From Pseudomonas sp. 8AS (GTDB taxonomy: Bacteria; Pseudomonadota; Gammaproteobacteria; Pseudomonadales; Pseudomonadaceae), in contig NZ_LR733406.1 in assembly GCF_902506505.1 (NCBI RefSeq), positions 3,117,679 to 3,181,678 on the forward strand: a stretch of DNA of 64,000 nucleotides, written 5' to 3'. Below are positions 22,298 to 31,513 of this stretch, one piece after another. Below the pieces are notes generated by a model. That model made no database searches, was not told where the DNA came from, and worked only from the letters and a program-made list of their open reading frames with translations. A program made the translations under genes and the position numbers. Position 1 is the first letter of the stretch; each line of letters begins with the position of its first letter.

Positions 22298-22552
22298 TCA
22301 CGAGGCGGTGGCCTGCTCCCACCAGCCGAGCAGGCGAATGGCCTCCTCCCGACTCGCGCCGCACACCGCCGGGTCGGCGGCAAAGGCGCCGCACACCGCC
22401 GGCCGATCCGGCTGGGCGAAGATGGCGCACAGGTGGTCGAGCGTCAGATGGATACAGCGCTCGCCGGCCGCCTTGCCTTGCGGCATGCCGGGAATCGGCG
22501 AACTGATGGAGGGGGCGATACAGCAGGCACCGCAGCCAGCACGGCATTTCAT
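22298..22552 (-). CDS. YkgJ-like cysteine cluster protein
   Basis: An 84-residue protein with eight cysteines: CRAGCGACC at the N-terminus (Cys3, 7, 10 and 11), then singles in GERCIHL, HLCAIF, AVCGAF and AVCGAS. This is the pattern of the YkgJ/CxxCxxCC family, thought to bind metal or an Fe-S cluster. Function is unknown. It lies 51 bp upstream of the START-domain gene in the same direction, so the two may be co-transcribed. Confidence 0.83.
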   Translation of the reverse strand: MKCRAGCGACCIAPSISSPIPGMPQGKAAGERCIHLTLDHLCAIFAQPDRPAVCGAFAADPAVCGASREEAIRLLGWWEQATAS

Positions 22553-22695
22553 GACAATAAACCCACAACGGACGGATCAACACGACAGTGGCTCGATTTT
22601 ATCCCCGGCGCTCGAAAAACACAGCAGGCCGCCAGCCGCTTGCGACCGCGCAAGCGGCTGGCTAGGCTGGCCCCTCGTTTTCCGGAGCCCCATCC

Positions 22696-23037
22696 ATGCC
22701 CATCTGGCTGCAGACCGCCGCGATGCTGACCCTGTCGAACATCTTCATGACCTTCGCCTGGTATGGCCACCTGAAATCGCTGGGCAGCAAGCCCTGGTAC
22801 ATCGCCGCCCTGATCTGCTGGGGCATCGCCCTGTTCGAGTACCTGATCATGGTACCGGCCAACCGCCTCGGCTACACCGAGCTGTCGGTCGGCCAGCTGA
22901 AGATCATGCAGGAAGTCATCACCCTGGCCGTGTTCGTGCCGTTCAGCGTGCTGTACATGCAGCAACCGCTGAAGCTCGACTACCTGTGGGCCGGCCTGTG
23001 CCTGCTCGGCGCGGTTTACTTCATCTTCCGCTCCTGA
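22696..23037 (+). CDS. DMT-family small membrane protein (DUF486)
   Basis: A 113-residue protein of four predicted membrane helices. The AMLTLSNIFMTFAWYGHLK opening and the central NRLGYTELSVGQLKIMQE segment are hallmarks of the DUF486 branch of the drug/metabolite transporter superfamily. The half-length DMT architecture suggests it dimerises. No substrate is known. It is convergent with the downstream dehydrogenase gene, and the two stop codons abut (23037/23038) with no space for a terminator. Confidence 0.85.
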   Translation: MPIWLQTAAMLTLSNIFMTFAWYGHLKSLGSKPWYIAALICWGIALFEYLIMVPANRLGYTELSVGQLKIMQEVITLAVFVPFSVLYMQQPLKLDYLWAGLCLLGAVYFIFRS

Positions 23038-23916
23038 TCAGCCCCTGGGGGCCTGCTTGAGCCGCGCCAGCAGGCTGGAAGTGTCCCAGCGCCCGCCGCC
23101 CATGGCCTGGACATCGGCGTAGAACTGGTCGACCAGGGCGGTCACCGGCAGTTGTGCGCCGTTGCGCCGCGCCTCGTCCAGCAGGATCGCCAGGTCCTTG
23201 CGCATCCAGTCGACGGCGAAGCCGAAGTCGAACTGGCCGGCCAGCATGCTCTGGTGGCGGTTCTCCAGCTGCCAGGACTGCGCGGCGCCCTTGCTGATCA
23301 CCTCCATCGCCGCATGCCCGTCGAGCCCCGCGCACTGGGCGAAATGCAGGGCCTCGGCCAGCCCCTGGACCAGGCCACCTATGCAGATCTGGTTGACCAT
23401 CTTGGTCAGCTGGCCGCTACCGATCGGGCCCATCAGCTTGACCATCCTGGCGTAGCTGTCGATCACCGGCGCCGCCCGCTCGTAGAACACCGCCTCGCCA
23501 CCGACCATCACCGTCAGGGTGCCGTTCTGCGCGCCGGCCTGGCCACCGGAGACCGGCGCATCGAGAAAGCCCAGCTCGCGCTCGGCCGCCAGCACCGCCA
23601 GCTCGCGGGCGACCCCCGCCGAAGCCGTGGTGTGATCGACCAGCACGCTGCCCGGCGCCATGCCGGCGAAGGCGCCATCGGGCCCAAGCAGCACGCTGCG
23701 CAGGTCATCGTCGTTGCCCACGCAGCTCATCACGAACTCGGCGCCCTGCGCCGCCTCGCGCGGGGTCGGTGCCGACTGGCCGGCGAACTCGGCAAGCCAC
23801 AGCGCGGCCTTGGCCGGCGAGCGGTTGTACACGCAGACCTCATGCCCTGCCCGCGCCAGATGCCCGGCCATGGGAAAGCCCATCACGCCCAGCCCGATAA
23901 ACGCCACCTTTGCCAT
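23038..23916 (-). CDS. beta-hydroxyacid dehydrogenase (3-hydroxyisobutyrate dehydrogenase family)
   Basis: A 292-residue NAD(P)-dependent oxidoreductase. It has the Rossmann GLGVMG motif (8-13), the substrate-binding DAPVSGGQAGA motif (119-129) and the catalytic lysine in GQLTKMVNQ (Lys172). These define the 3-hydroxyisobutyrate / tartronate-semialdehyde / 6-phosphogluconate-type family. The exact substrate cannot be read from motifs; there are no valine-catabolism neighbours to support a true MmsB role. It is a single gene on the minus strand. Confidence 0.85.
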   Translation of the reverse strand: MAKVAFIGLGVMGFPMAGHLARAGHEVCVYNRSPAKAALWLAEFAGQSAPTPREAAQGAEFVMSCVGNDDDLRSVLLGPDGAFAGMAPGSVLVDHTTASAGVARELAVLAAERELGFLDAPVSGGQAGAQNGTLTVMVGGEAVFYERAAPVIDSYARMVKLMGPIGSGQLTKMVNQICIGGLVQGLAEALHFAQCAGLDGHAAMEVISKGAAQSWQLENRHQSMLAGQFDFGFAVDWMRKDLAILLDEARRNGAQLPVTALVDQFYADVQAMGGGRWDTSSLLARLKQAPRG

Positions 23917-24075
23917 GCTTCACCTCCGCACTGAATGGGCTCAAGCATAGCCTGCCACCCGGGGGGCTCGGCCAGCACAGCGAGACGGAAAAACTGTACG
24001 GATGCCCGTCCCAGGCGCTTGGCTTTGCCCAAACGGCGGGGAACTCCCATACTGGCCGGACGCAACGGAGGGCCT

Positions 24076-24618
24076 ATGCCGCATTGGTTGGTAATCGATC
24101 TGGAAGCCACCACCGAAGAAGGTGGCTGGCCAGTGGAAGACATGGAAATCATCGAAATCGGCGCCACTCTGGTCGCCGCCGACGGCCGCGAGCTGGATCA
24201 CTTCCAGCGTTTCGTCCGCCCGCAGCGCCGCCCCTGCCTGACCAGCTTCTGCCGCGAGCTGACACATATCAGCCAGGCCCAGGTCGACGGCGCCGCGCCG
24301 CTCGGGGCAATCTGGCCGCAGTTCGAACGCTGGCTGGCCCCCTACCGGGACAAGCTGGCCGGCTGGGGCAGCTGGGGCGACTACGACCGCCGCCAGTTCG
24401 TGCTGGAATGGCAACGCCACGGCCTGCAGAGCAGCCTGGAGCGGCTCGCCCACGTCAACCTCAAGCAGCGCTTTGCCGAAGCCCGCCAACTCAAGCGCGC
24501 GGTCGGCCTGCACACCGCGTTGCAGCTGGCCGGCCTGAGCTTCCAGGGCCAGCAGCACCGCGCCCTGGAAGACGCCCGCAATACCGCGCGCCTGCTGCCG
24601 CTGATCTTCGCCCACTAG
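24076..24618 (+). CDS. DEDDh-type 3'-5' exonuclease
   Basis: A 180-residue exonuclease of the RNase T / ERI-1-like group. Exo I is VIDLEATTEE (Asp8, Glu10), Exo II is near SWGDYDRRQF and Exo III is HRALEDARNTARLL, giving the full DEDDh set for two-metal catalysis. The start at MPHWLVID is chosen because CGGAGGG lies upstream; an in-frame extension of 47 codons lacks family features. The lack of other domains suggests a stand-alone RNA or DNA end-trimming enzyme. Confidence 0.85.
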   Translation: MPHWLVIDLEATTEEGGWPVEDMEIIEIGATLVAADGRELDHFQRFVRPQRRPCLTSFCRELTHISQAQVDGAAPLGAIWPQFERWLAPYRDKLAGWGSWGDYDRRQFVLEWQRHGLQSSLERLAHVNLKQRFAEARQLKRAVGLHTALQLAGLSFQGQQHRALEDARNTARLLPLIFAH

Positions 24619-24780
24619 AGCGCGCGGACCACCCGACACTACGAATCCGGGCACCGCCACGCTCGCGCCGGCCATGGCGCAAACAGCCTAAAGCGCTGCC
24701 GGGGGCCGCAAAGCGGATGACGCCCTCGCCCGCCTTCGGCATACTGGCGGGCCTTTTTTCACCCCTTCGAGGAACCCCGC

Positions 24781-25062
24781 ATGTTCAAGGTCAACGAGTA
24801 CTTCGACGGCACCGTCAAATCCATCGGCTTCGCCATGAGCGAAGGCCCGGCCACTGTCGGCGTCATGGCTCCCGGCGAATACGAATTCGGCACCAGCCAG
24901 CTGGAGATCATGCACGTGGTCGCCGGCGCCCTGACCGTCAAGCTGCCGGGCAGCGACAACTGGGAAACCTTCGCCGCCGGCAGCCAGTTCACCGTGCCGG
25001 GCAACAGCAAGTTCCAGCTCAAGGTCGCCGTCGACACCGCCTACCTCTGCGAATATCGCTAA
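24781..25062 (+). CDS. ppnP: pyrimidine/purine nucleoside phosphorylase PpnP
   Basis: A 93-residue cupin-like protein matching the PpnP (YaiE, formerly DUF1255) family over its whole length: [32 protein letters not shown] and CEYR at the C-terminus. E. coli PpnP phosphorolyses several nucleosides. The gene has a GAGGAA Shine-Dalgarno, stands alone and is followed by a strong terminator. Confidence 0.92.
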   Translation: MFKVNEYFDGTVKSIGFAMSEGPATVGVMAPGEYEFGTSQLEIMHVVAGALTVKLPGSDNWETFAAGSQFTVPGNSKFQLKVAVDTAYLCEYR

Positions 25063-25080
25063 GCGCCGCGGCGGCAGAGA

Positions 25081-25106
25081 AACCGGCCCTGATGGCCGGT
25101 TTTTTC
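25081..25106 (+). terminator. terminator after ppnP
   Basis: An 8-bp stem (AACCGGCC with GGCCGGTT) around a 5-nt loop is followed by TTTTTTCATTT. It ends the ppnP transcript about 20 bp after its stop. Confidence 0.85.
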
Positions 25107-25146
25107 ATTTAAGCGCCTGTCTATCCCCGACCCTGCGGACCCCGCC

Positions 25147-26031
25147 ATGCCTCGCGCCAACCCGTTCAGCCTGATCGTCCTGCCCATTGCCCTGCTGCTG
25201 GTGGCGATGACCTCCATCCAGGGCGGCGCCTCCCTGGCCAAGAGCCTGTTCCCGCTGGTGGGCGCCGAAGGCACCACCGCGCTGCGCCTGTGCTTCGCCG
25301 CCATCATCCTGGCCCTGATCATGCGCCCCTGGCGGGCGCGCCTGAGCCTGGCCTCCTGCCGTTCGCTGCTGGGCTACGGCCTGGCCCTGGGCGGCATGAA
25401 CCTGCTGTTCTACATGTCGATCAAGACCATTCCGCTGGGTATCGCCGTGGCCCTGGAGTTCACCGGCCCCCTGGGCCTGGCGCTGCTGTCCTCGCGCCGG
25501 CTGCTCGACTTCGTATGGATCGCCCTGGCGGTATTCGGTATCTGGCTGCTGCTGCCGACCCAGCAGTCAGCCGCCCCGCTCGATCCGCTGGGCATGGCCC
25601 TGGCCTTGGCGGCCGGGCTGTGCTGGGCGCTGTACATCATCTTCGGGCAGCAGGCCGGTGCCGCACACGGCGCGCACACCGTGGCGCTGGGTACTCTGGT
25701 CGCGGCGCTGCTGGTGACCCCGGTGGGCCTGTACAGCGCGGGAGGGGCGCTGTTCTCCCTCGACCTGCTGCCGGTGGCGCTGGCCGTCGCCGTGCTGTCG
25801 TCGGCACTGCCCTACTCGCTGGAGATGATCGCCCTGACCCGCCTGCCGGCGCGCACCTTCAGCACGCTGATGAGCATGGAGCCAGCGATTGCCGCCCTCT
25901 CCGGGCTGCTGTTCCTCGGCGAGCGCCTGGCCGCGCAGCAGTGGCTGGCCATCGGCGCCATCATCCTCGCCTCGGCTGGCGCGGCGGCGACCATCAAGCC
26001 CAAGGTGCGCTCACAGCGACTGGAACCCTGA
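25147..26031 (+). CDS. EamA/RhtA-like exporter
   Basis: A 294-residue membrane protein with two EamA domains and about ten helices. The opening (IVLPIALLLVAMTSIQGGASLAK), GLALGGMNLLFYMSIKTIPLG and GVAVALEFTGPL-type segments resemble RhtA, the threonine/homoserine exporter. Substrate is inferred only from similarity; other amino acids or metabolites are possible. It is convergent with the ABC exporter gene 93 bp away. That gap holds a GC hairpin (26068-26087) without a T-run. Confidence 0.82.
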   Translation: MPRANPFSLIVLPIALLLVAMTSIQGGASLAKSLFPLVGAEGTTALRLCFAAIILALIMRPWRARLSLASCRSLLGYGLALGGMNLLFYMSIKTIPLGIAVALEFTGPLGLALLSSRRLLDFVWIALAVFGIWLLLPTQQSAAPLDPLGMALALAAGLCWALYIIFGQQAGAAHGAHTVALGTLVAALLVTPVGLYSAGGALFSLDLLPVALAVAVLSSALPYSLEMIALTRLPARTFSTLMSMEPAIAALSGLLFLGERLAAQQWLAIGAIILASAGAAATIKPKVRSQRLEP

Positions 26032-26124
26032 GCTCCGCACCGGGCCTGCCCGCTTCACCCGCACACATGCCGGCCAGCTCGCCGGCAGCGTACGTACCGC
26101 ATGGCCGTCCGCCCTACGCCTTAT

Positions 26125-27900
26125 TCAGTCCGCGTCATTGCCGTCGCTATTGAATTGCAGCTCGGCCAGCCGTGCGTACAGCGGGCTGCTGGCCACCAGT
26201 TCGCTGTGGCTGCCGATGGCCACCAGTTGGCCGTGCTCGATCACCGCGATGCGGTCGGCGTTCTTCACCGTGGCCAGGCGGTGGGCGATCACCAGGGTGG
26301 TGCGGCCCTGCATCAGGGTCGGCAGTGCCTGCTGGATCAGATGTTCGCTTTCCGCATCGAGGGCACTGGTGGCCTCGTCCAGCAGCAGGATCGGCGCATC
26401 CACCAGCAGCGCGCGGGCAATTGCCAGACGCTGGCGCTGGCCGCCGGACAGGCCCAGGCCGGCATCGCCCAGGTGGGTCTGGTAACCCTGCGGCAGGCGC
26501 TGGATGAATTCGTGGGCATGCGCCGCGCGCGCCGCCGCCTCGACCTCGGCCTGGCTGGCCTCGGGCTTGCCGTAGCGCAGGTTGTCTTCCACCGTGCCAT
26601 AGAACAGCGCCGGGTTCTGCGAGACCAGGGCGAAGCAGCGGCGCAGGTCGGCCGGATCGAGGCGGTCGATGGCCACCCCCTCGACCATAATCCTGCCTTC
26701 CTGCGGGTCGAAGAAGCGCAGCAGCAGGTCGAACAGGGTCGACTTGCCGGCCCCCGACGGCCCGACCAGGGCCAGGGTCTCGCCAGCACGCACCTGCAAG
26801 CTGATGCCATCCACGGCGAAGTGCCCCGGCCGCGACGGGTAGGCGAAACGCAGCGCCTGCAGCTCCACGGCACCGCTGATGCGTGCCGGCAGGCGTTGCA
26901 GGCCCTCGACCGGCGCGGTGATGGCGTTGTCCGTCTGCAGCAGCTCGGCGATGCGCTCGGCGGCGCCGGCGGCGCTCTGCAGCTCGCCGATCACCTCGCT
27001 GACCGCGCCGAAGGCCATGCCGACGATCAGGCTGTAGAACACGAAGGCGGCCAGGTCGCCGCCGGAAATCTTCCCGGCGATCACGTCCATGCCGCCGACC
27101 CAGAGCATCACCCCGACCGCGCCGAGCACCAGCACGATGACCACGGTGATCAACCAGGCGCGCTGCCGGATGCGCTTGCGCGCCGTATCGAACGCCGCCT
27201 CCACCGTCTGGGCGAAGCGGGTCTTGTCCTGGGCCTGGTGGTTGTAGGCCTGCACCGTCTTGATCTGGCCGAGGGTCTCGCCGACATAGCTGCCGACATC
27301 GGCCACCCGGTCCTGGGTCTGCCGTGACAGCGCACGCACCCGCCGGCCGAAGATCAGGATCGGCGCCACCACCAGCGGCAGCGCGACTATGACGATGGCG
27401 CTGAGCTTGGGGTTGGTGACGAACAGCAGGACGATGCCGCCGAGCATCATGATGATATTGCGCAACGCCATCGACAGCGACGAGCCGATCACCGTCTGCA
27501 GCAGGGTGGTGTCGGCGGTCAGCCGCGACTGGATTTCCGAGGCGCGGTTGCTCTCGTAGAAGCCCGGATGCAGGCCGATCAGGTGGTTGAACACGCGCTT
27601 GCGGATATCGGCGACGAAGCGCTCGCCGATCCACGACACCAGGTAGAACCGGGTGAAGGTGCCGACCGCCAGGGCCAGCACCAGGGCGAAGAACAGCCCT
27701 ATCGACTGGTTCAGCGCGTGCTGCGACTGGGTCGCCAGGCCCTGGTCGACCAGCAGGCGGATGCCCTGGCCCATGGACAGGGTGATGGCGGCGGTGAACA
27801 TCAGCGCCAGCAAGGCGCCGATCACCCGCCAGCGATAAGGCGCGACGAAGCGGGCGGCCATGCGCAGGGCGGTACGCTGGCGGGTGGACAGGAACGGCAT
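26125..27900 (-). CDS. ABC exporter, fused permease and ATPase (MsbA/LmrA-like)
   Basis: A 591-residue half-transporter. The N-terminal six-helix domain (about 20-310) is followed by an ATPase with Walker A GPSGAGKST (near 378-386), the Q-loop LVSQNPALF, signature LSGGQRQRLAIARALL, Walker B ILLLDEATSALD and the switch histidine IAHRLATV. It should work as a homodimer exporting lipids or drugs. The start MPFLSTRQR is chosen since a longer reading would run through the DoxX gene. DoxX ends 32 bp upstream, and these genes with DCC1 form a minus-strand set. Confidence 0.9.
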   Translation of the reverse strand: MPFLSTRQRTALRMAARFVAPYRWRVIGALLALMFTAAITLSMGQGIRLLVDQGLATQSQHALNQSIGLFFALVLALAVGTFTRFYLVSWIGERFVADIRKRVFNHLIGLHPGFYESNRASEIQSRLTADTTLLQTVIGSSLSMALRNIIMMLGGIVLLFVTNPKLSAIVIVALPLVVAPILIFGRRVRALSRQTQDRVADVGSYVGETLGQIKTVQAYNHQAQDKTRFAQTVEAAFDTARKRIRQRAWLITVVIVLVLGAVGVMLWVGGMDVIAGKISGGDLAAFVFYSLIVGMAFGAVSEVIGELQSAAGAAERIAELLQTDNAITAPVEGLQRLPARISGAVELQALRFAYPSRPGHFAVDGISLQVRAGETLALVGPSGAGKSTLFDLLLRFFDPQEGRIMVEGVAIDRLDPADLRRCFALVSQNPALFYGTVEDNLRYGKPEASQAEVEAAARAAHAHEFIQRLPQGYQTHLGDAGLGLSGGQRQRLAIARALLVDAPILLLDEATSALDAESEHLIQQALPTLMQGRTTLVIAHRLATVKNADRIAVIEHGQLVAIGSHSELVASSPLYARLAELQFNSDGNDAD

Positions 27901-27932
27901 GCGGTTCTCGCAGACAGGCCAGCGGCCCGCAA

Positions 27933-28334
27933 TCAGTGGGGTTGAGGCGACCCGGGCAACGGTTTCTCCGCCAACCAGGCCAGCAGGCACAGCGCCAGCC
28001 CCGCCACATTGGTCGACAGCGGATTGAAGGCCTGCAACAACAGATGGGGGCTGAACCACGCCACATCAAGCAGCAGCCCGAGCAATACCGCGGCCACCAG
28101 CAGCAACGGCCAGCGCCGCCGGCGCTGCAACACCAGCAACAGGCCCAGGGCGATCTCGCCCAGCCCGGCCAGCTGCGCGATCGCCTCGATCGCGCCGAAG
28201 CCGTGGGCCTGGATCATCGCCACCTCGTCGGGGCTGAGCCAGAGAATCTTCGGCACCAGGCCGTGCCAGACGAACATCAGCGCCAGCGCCACGCGGGCCA
28301 GCAGGGCGATCTGCTGCAGGCGCGGCTCAATCAT
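27933..28334 (-). CDS. DoxX-like family membrane protein
   Basis: A 133-residue protein with four predicted helices. The start ARVALALMFVWHGLVPKIL and the central GFGAIEAIAQLAGLGEIALG segment fit the DoxX-like family. Its start overlaps the upstream DCC1 gene by 8 bp. In several bacteria DoxX-like and DCC1 proteins occur together, which supports a joint redox or quinone-linked function, but this is inference. Confidence 0.8.
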   Translation of the reverse strand: MIEPRLQQIALLARVALALMFVWHGLVPKILWLSPDEVAMIQAHGFGAIEAIAQLAGLGEIALGLLLVLQRRRRWPLLLVAAVLLGLLLDVAWFSPHLLLQAFNPLSTNVAGLALCLLAWLAEKPLPGSPQPH

Positions 28335-28809
28335 GCAAGAAGCGCCGCGCGTGGTCAGCCGACGGCAGCAGGCAGCTGTCGTAGCGCCCGAACAGGCGAT
28401 AGCGGTTCAGCGCGATGCGGTCGTAACCCCAGTCGCGCAACGGCCGTGGGATCAGGCGCAACCCGGCCAGCAGGCCCCAGGGTGCGGGCAACTGGGCGAG
28501 GATGCGCAGCAGCGCCGTGGAGCGGACAAACAGCTCGGCGCCCTCGACGTAGGCCATGGTGTCGAAATGTTCGGTTGGCAGGCCGAACCAGCGCAGGATC
28601 GCCTGGCCTTCGGCCGACTGCACCGAACACAGGCGAAAGCGCCGCTCGCGGTCATGGCGAATGAGGAACTTCGCCCAGCCGTTGCACAACGTGCAGACGC
28701 CGTCGAACAGCACCACCCGCTCGGCGGGCTGGATATGGGGTGGAAGCGACAGCGCGGTAGACAATGGCGGCATCCTTTCACGAGTGTGCGCCGGCCCATC
28801 CTCTGACAT
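28327..28809 (-). CDS. DCC1-like thiol-disulfide oxidoreductase family (DUF393)
   Basis: A protein of about 160 residues with the family's signature DGVCTLCNGWAKFLIRHD, containing a CxxC pair that suggests thiol-disulfide exchange, and the downstream RSTALLRIL and YDSCLLP segments. The start is uncertain: ATG 28809 is listed; ATG 28773 has a purine-rich GAAAGG flush against it, and TTG 28815 has an AGG about 7 bp upstream. All give the same domain. It overlaps the DoxX-like gene by 8 bp and begins the operon leading to the ABC exporter. Confidence 0.82.
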   Translation of the reverse strand: MSEDGPAHTRERMPPLSTALSLPPHIQPAERVVLFDGVCTLCNGWAKFLIRHDRERRFRLCSVQSAEGQAILRWFGLPTEHFDTMAYVEGAELFVRSTALLRILAQLPAPWGLLAGLRLIPRPLRDWGYDRIALNRYRLFGRYDSCLLPSADHARRFLHD

Positions 28810-28916
28810 CCGCAAGGATTTGCCTAGTGAAGCGCGAAGCCGTTCAGCGTCGGGTTCGTACCCAGTGACTACAATCGCCGCCGCATGGACTCAATCAACA
28901 CACAGGGAATACAGGG

Positions 28917-29516
28917 ATGTATCGATTCAAAACGGATGCCTTCGACAGCCGCAAACTCGGCGCCATCATTGCCGACCTGCAATGCCACGGCCTCGAAGTA
29001 GAGCCCCGCTGGGCCGACAACAACCAGCCCTGCGCGCCCGGCCAGGCCAACAAGCTGCTGCTGTTCATCGACAGCCGGGAGTTCTTCTGCCAGGAAGACA
29101 AGCGTGTCCGCGTCGACCCGCAGAGCTTCACCGAGGAGCAGCAGGCGTTCATCATCCAGACGCTCGCCACCCACGGGCTGATCCAGCCGCCGGACTACTC
29201 GGCAGGCGCTATCTGCCTGATTTTCTACGCCCTCATTCAGGTGCTGGTGCTGTCACGCCTGCTGGAAATGGGAACCGCCTGGCTGCTCGGCATTGAGCTG
29301 TGCAACGTCCTGCTGCTGGCCGGGCATGCCCTGTACTTCAGCCTGCGCAAAGCCGACAGCGAGATCCCGGCCTGGCTGCCCCTGTGGCTGATGCTGCCGG
29401 CGCTGATCCTGCTGGCCCCCGCCTCCCTGCTCAACCTGCCGCTGCTCAACGCACACCAGCGTGCGCGGGCTTACGCCCGCGTCCCCCAGCCGGCGCTGCT
29501 GCCGACAGGCGCCTGA
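28917..29516 (+). CDS. uncharacterised membrane protein
   Basis: A 199-residue protein I do not recognise. The N-terminal 95 residues are soluble and contain a cysteine pair region (NNQPCAPGQ and REFFCQEDK). About three hydrophobic helices follow (roughly 98-120, 124-141 and 155-175), with the soluble part probably in the cytosol. It has good coding character and stands between divergent and convergent neighbours, so it is likely monocistronic. No function is offered. Confidence 0.7.
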   Translation: MYRFKTDAFDSRKLGAIIADLQCHGLEVEPRWADNNQPCAPGQANKLLLFIDSREFFCQEDKRVRVDPQSFTEEQQAFIIQTLATHGLIQPPDYSAGAICLIFYALIQVLVLSRLLEMGTAWLLGIELCNVLLLAGHALYFSLRKADSEIPAWLPLWLMLPALILLAPASLLNLPLLNAHQRARAYARVPQPALLPTGA

Positions 29517-29533
29517 GCGCCCCACGCAGCGGA

Positions 29534-30154
29534 CTACGGTCGGGCAAAGCGGTAATGCCCGGTCACCTTGAAGGCGAACAGGATGTCCTCTTCCCGGGTG
29601 CCGCGGCCGATGTTGTGCAGGATCAGCGGTACGCCCTGGGCGCTGCGGCGGTCGGAGACGATGCCGATATGGCTCAGGCCGTTGCCCAGGTCCCAGGTCA
29701 CCACATCGCCGCCCTGGTAGGCCGATGCCGCCTCGCTGGGCGGCCGGGCCAGGCCCTGGCGGCGCAGCCAGGTCATCAGGTTGGGCACCCGGCGGTGGTC
29801 GATATTGCGGTCCGGGCGCTTCAGCCCCCAGCTCTGCGGATAGGTGGAGAAATGCGCGCGCATGTCCTCGTGCACCGCCTGCTGCAGGTCCAGGCCCTGT
29901 GCGCGCAGGGCGCGGATCAGCACATCGGTGCATACCCCGGTGCTCAACGGCACATCGCCGCCGGGATAGTCGAGGCGGCGATAGACCGGGTCGTAGCCCA
30001 GGGTCACGCCGACCTGCTGGCGTGCCGCGCTGACCAGCTGCTCCGCCTGGATCGGCTGCGCCCAGGCCGGCAGCGCCAGGCACAGGCACAGACAGACCAG
30101 AACGGCGCGGCGCAACGCCCGATAGTGCTCAGGCCATGGGCAACCCTGACGCAT
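29534..30154 (-). CDS. DUF1287 exported protein, NlpC/P60-like
   Basis: A 206-residue protein with a signal peptide (hydrophobic LVCLCLCLALPAWA, cleavage near residue 32). The mature part has STGVCTDVLIRALR and GGDVVTWDLGNGLSHIGIVS, which resemble the cysteine and histidine blocks of the NlpC/P60-type fold and fit DUF1287. A periplasmic hydrolase is possible but unproven. Its ATG directly follows the stop of the NAD-kinase-like gene (TAAATG), and its Shine-Dalgarno GGAGGA lies inside that gene's end, so translation is probably coupled. Confidence 0.8.
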   Translation of the reverse strand: MRQGCPWPEHYRALRRAVLVCLCLCLALPAWAQPIQAEQLVSAARQQVGVTLGYDPVYRRLDYPGGDVPLSTGVCTDVLIRALRAQGLDLQQAVHEDMRAHFSTYPQSWGLKRPDRNIDHRRVPNLMTWLRRQGLARPPSEAASAYQGGDVVTWDLGNGLSHIGIVSDRRSAQGVPLILHNIGRGTREEDILFAFKVTGHYRFARP

Positions 30155-31297
30155 TTAATCCTCCTGTAGCCGTTGGTCCGCCCAGCCCACGGGGTAGAGC
30201 AGCTCTTCCTTGTAGCCTGCCCACACTCTTACCGCGTCGGGAAAGGCCTCGTCCAGCTCTGGATCGCCGCTGTCCACCAGCAGCGGGCGGCCCGCTAGGG
30301 TGCCGAGCTTGCGCTTGGTGGCGATCACCCGCAGGTGGTCGAGGCCGATGGCGCGCAGCACCCGCGGGCTGATCTGCTGGTTGCCGCGGCCGATGATGTG
30401 GCCCTGGCCGCCGATGGCGGTGACCAGCAGGCGTGCAGGATGACCGTCGACCAGCTCGAACAACTGCGCCTCGGTCACGTCGCGGGCCAGCACCGCGCCG
30501 TTCTCGATCACGTCGACGCCGAGCAGGGTGGTCTGCAGGCCGAGGTTCTGCGCCAGGCCGTGCAGGGTCGAGCCGGGGCCGAAGACGTAGCGCACACCCT
30601 GCTCCCAGCTTTCCTGCAGCCAGTCGGCCAGGTCGACCAGCACCAGTTCCTCGGACTCCACGCCGGCCTGCTTGACGTGCTGCATGAAGCTGCCTTCCAC
30701 CGGCACCCTCAGCTCGCCGTACCAGCGTGCGCTGACCTTGCCGTCGCGCAGCGCAGCTTCGTCGAGATCGCGCACTTCGCCGCTGGCCAGGCGCACCAGG
30801 CCGCCCTCGACCAGGCGCCGGGCCAGTTCGCCGGCGGCGCGCGGGCTGATGGCGTAGACCCCGGAATGGATCTTCACCCCGGCCGGGATGCCCAGCACCG
30901 GCTGCTCCTCGCGCACCGTGGCGCAGATGTCGCGGGCGGTGCCGTCGCCGCCGGCGAACAGGATCAGCGCACAACCGGCATCCTGCAGGGCCTGCACGGC
31001 ACGTCGGGTATCGGCGGCACTGGTCGGGCCGGCATCCAGATCGCCCAGCACGCGATGGGCATAACCCAGTTCAGCCAGCAGATCGGCGCCCATCGGCCCG
31101 GGAAAGCAGAGGAACTGCAGGCGCCCGGACACCGGCCGCAGGCATTCCATGGCAATCCGCGTACGTTCGGCGGCGCGTGGCTCGGCGCCGCGGGCCAGGG
31201 CCTCGGCGACCACCCCGTCGCTGCCCTTGAGCGCGGCAGTTCCCCCCAGGCCGGCCAGGGGGTTGATGATCAAGCCGATGTGAAAGGTGCTGCTCAT
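30155..31297 (-). CDS. ATP-NAD kinase family protein (COG3199)
   Basis: A 380-residue cytosolic protein with an N-terminal LIINPLAGLGG segment and the kinase motif FAGGDGTARDI (near residues 112-122), the diagnostic GGDGT of the NAD/diacylglycerol kinase superfamily. It is longer than NadK and belongs to the COG3199 branch; its exact substrate is not settled. ATG 31297 has GGAG upstream and is preferred over a GTG-type start six codons earlier. It is the first gene of a two-gene unit with the DUF1287 protein. Confidence 0.85.
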   Translation of the reverse strand: MSSTFHIGLIINPLAGLGGTAALKGSDGVVAEALARGAEPRAAERTRIAMECLRPVSGRLQFLCFPGPMGADLLAELGYAHRVLGDLDAGPTSAADTRRAVQALQDAGCALILFAGGDGTARDICATVREEQPVLGIPAGVKIHSGVYAISPRAAGELARRLVEGGLVRLASGEVRDLDEAALRDGKVSARWYGELRVPVEGSFMQHVKQAGVESEELVLVDLADWLQESWEQGVRYVFGPGSTLHGLAQNLGLQTTLLGVDVIENGAVLARDVTEAQLFELVDGHPARLLVTAIGGQGHIIGRGNQQISPRVLRAIGLDHLRVIATKRKLGTLAGRPLLVDSGDPELDEAFPDAVRVWAGYKEELLYPVGWADQRLQED

Positions 31298-31513
31298 GCA
31301 GGCTCCTGCTATCACTACCTATAAAGTCGAATGGGCGCAGCGCAGCGTTTGTTCGACACTGCGAGGACCATCGGCGCCGACGCACCCGGGACGGACAAGC
31401 CCGCCGGGCCTGCTACGCCCGCGCTGCCGTCGCATTCCCGGCGCGCGGGCTGTCACCGCGCCTTCACATAGTCGCCCTAGACTGCGCGCATTCAGCTGAA
31501 GAGGAGACCCGCC

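Noticed and set aside
26068..26087. GC hairpin between the RhtA-like gene and the ABC exporter, considered as a terminator
   Set aside because: There is no T-run on either side, and the arms are only 7 bp.
27901..28059. A 53-codon N-terminal extension of the ABC exporter
   Set aside because: It would overlap the DoxX gene and lacks family similarity; the family start is MPFLSTRQR.
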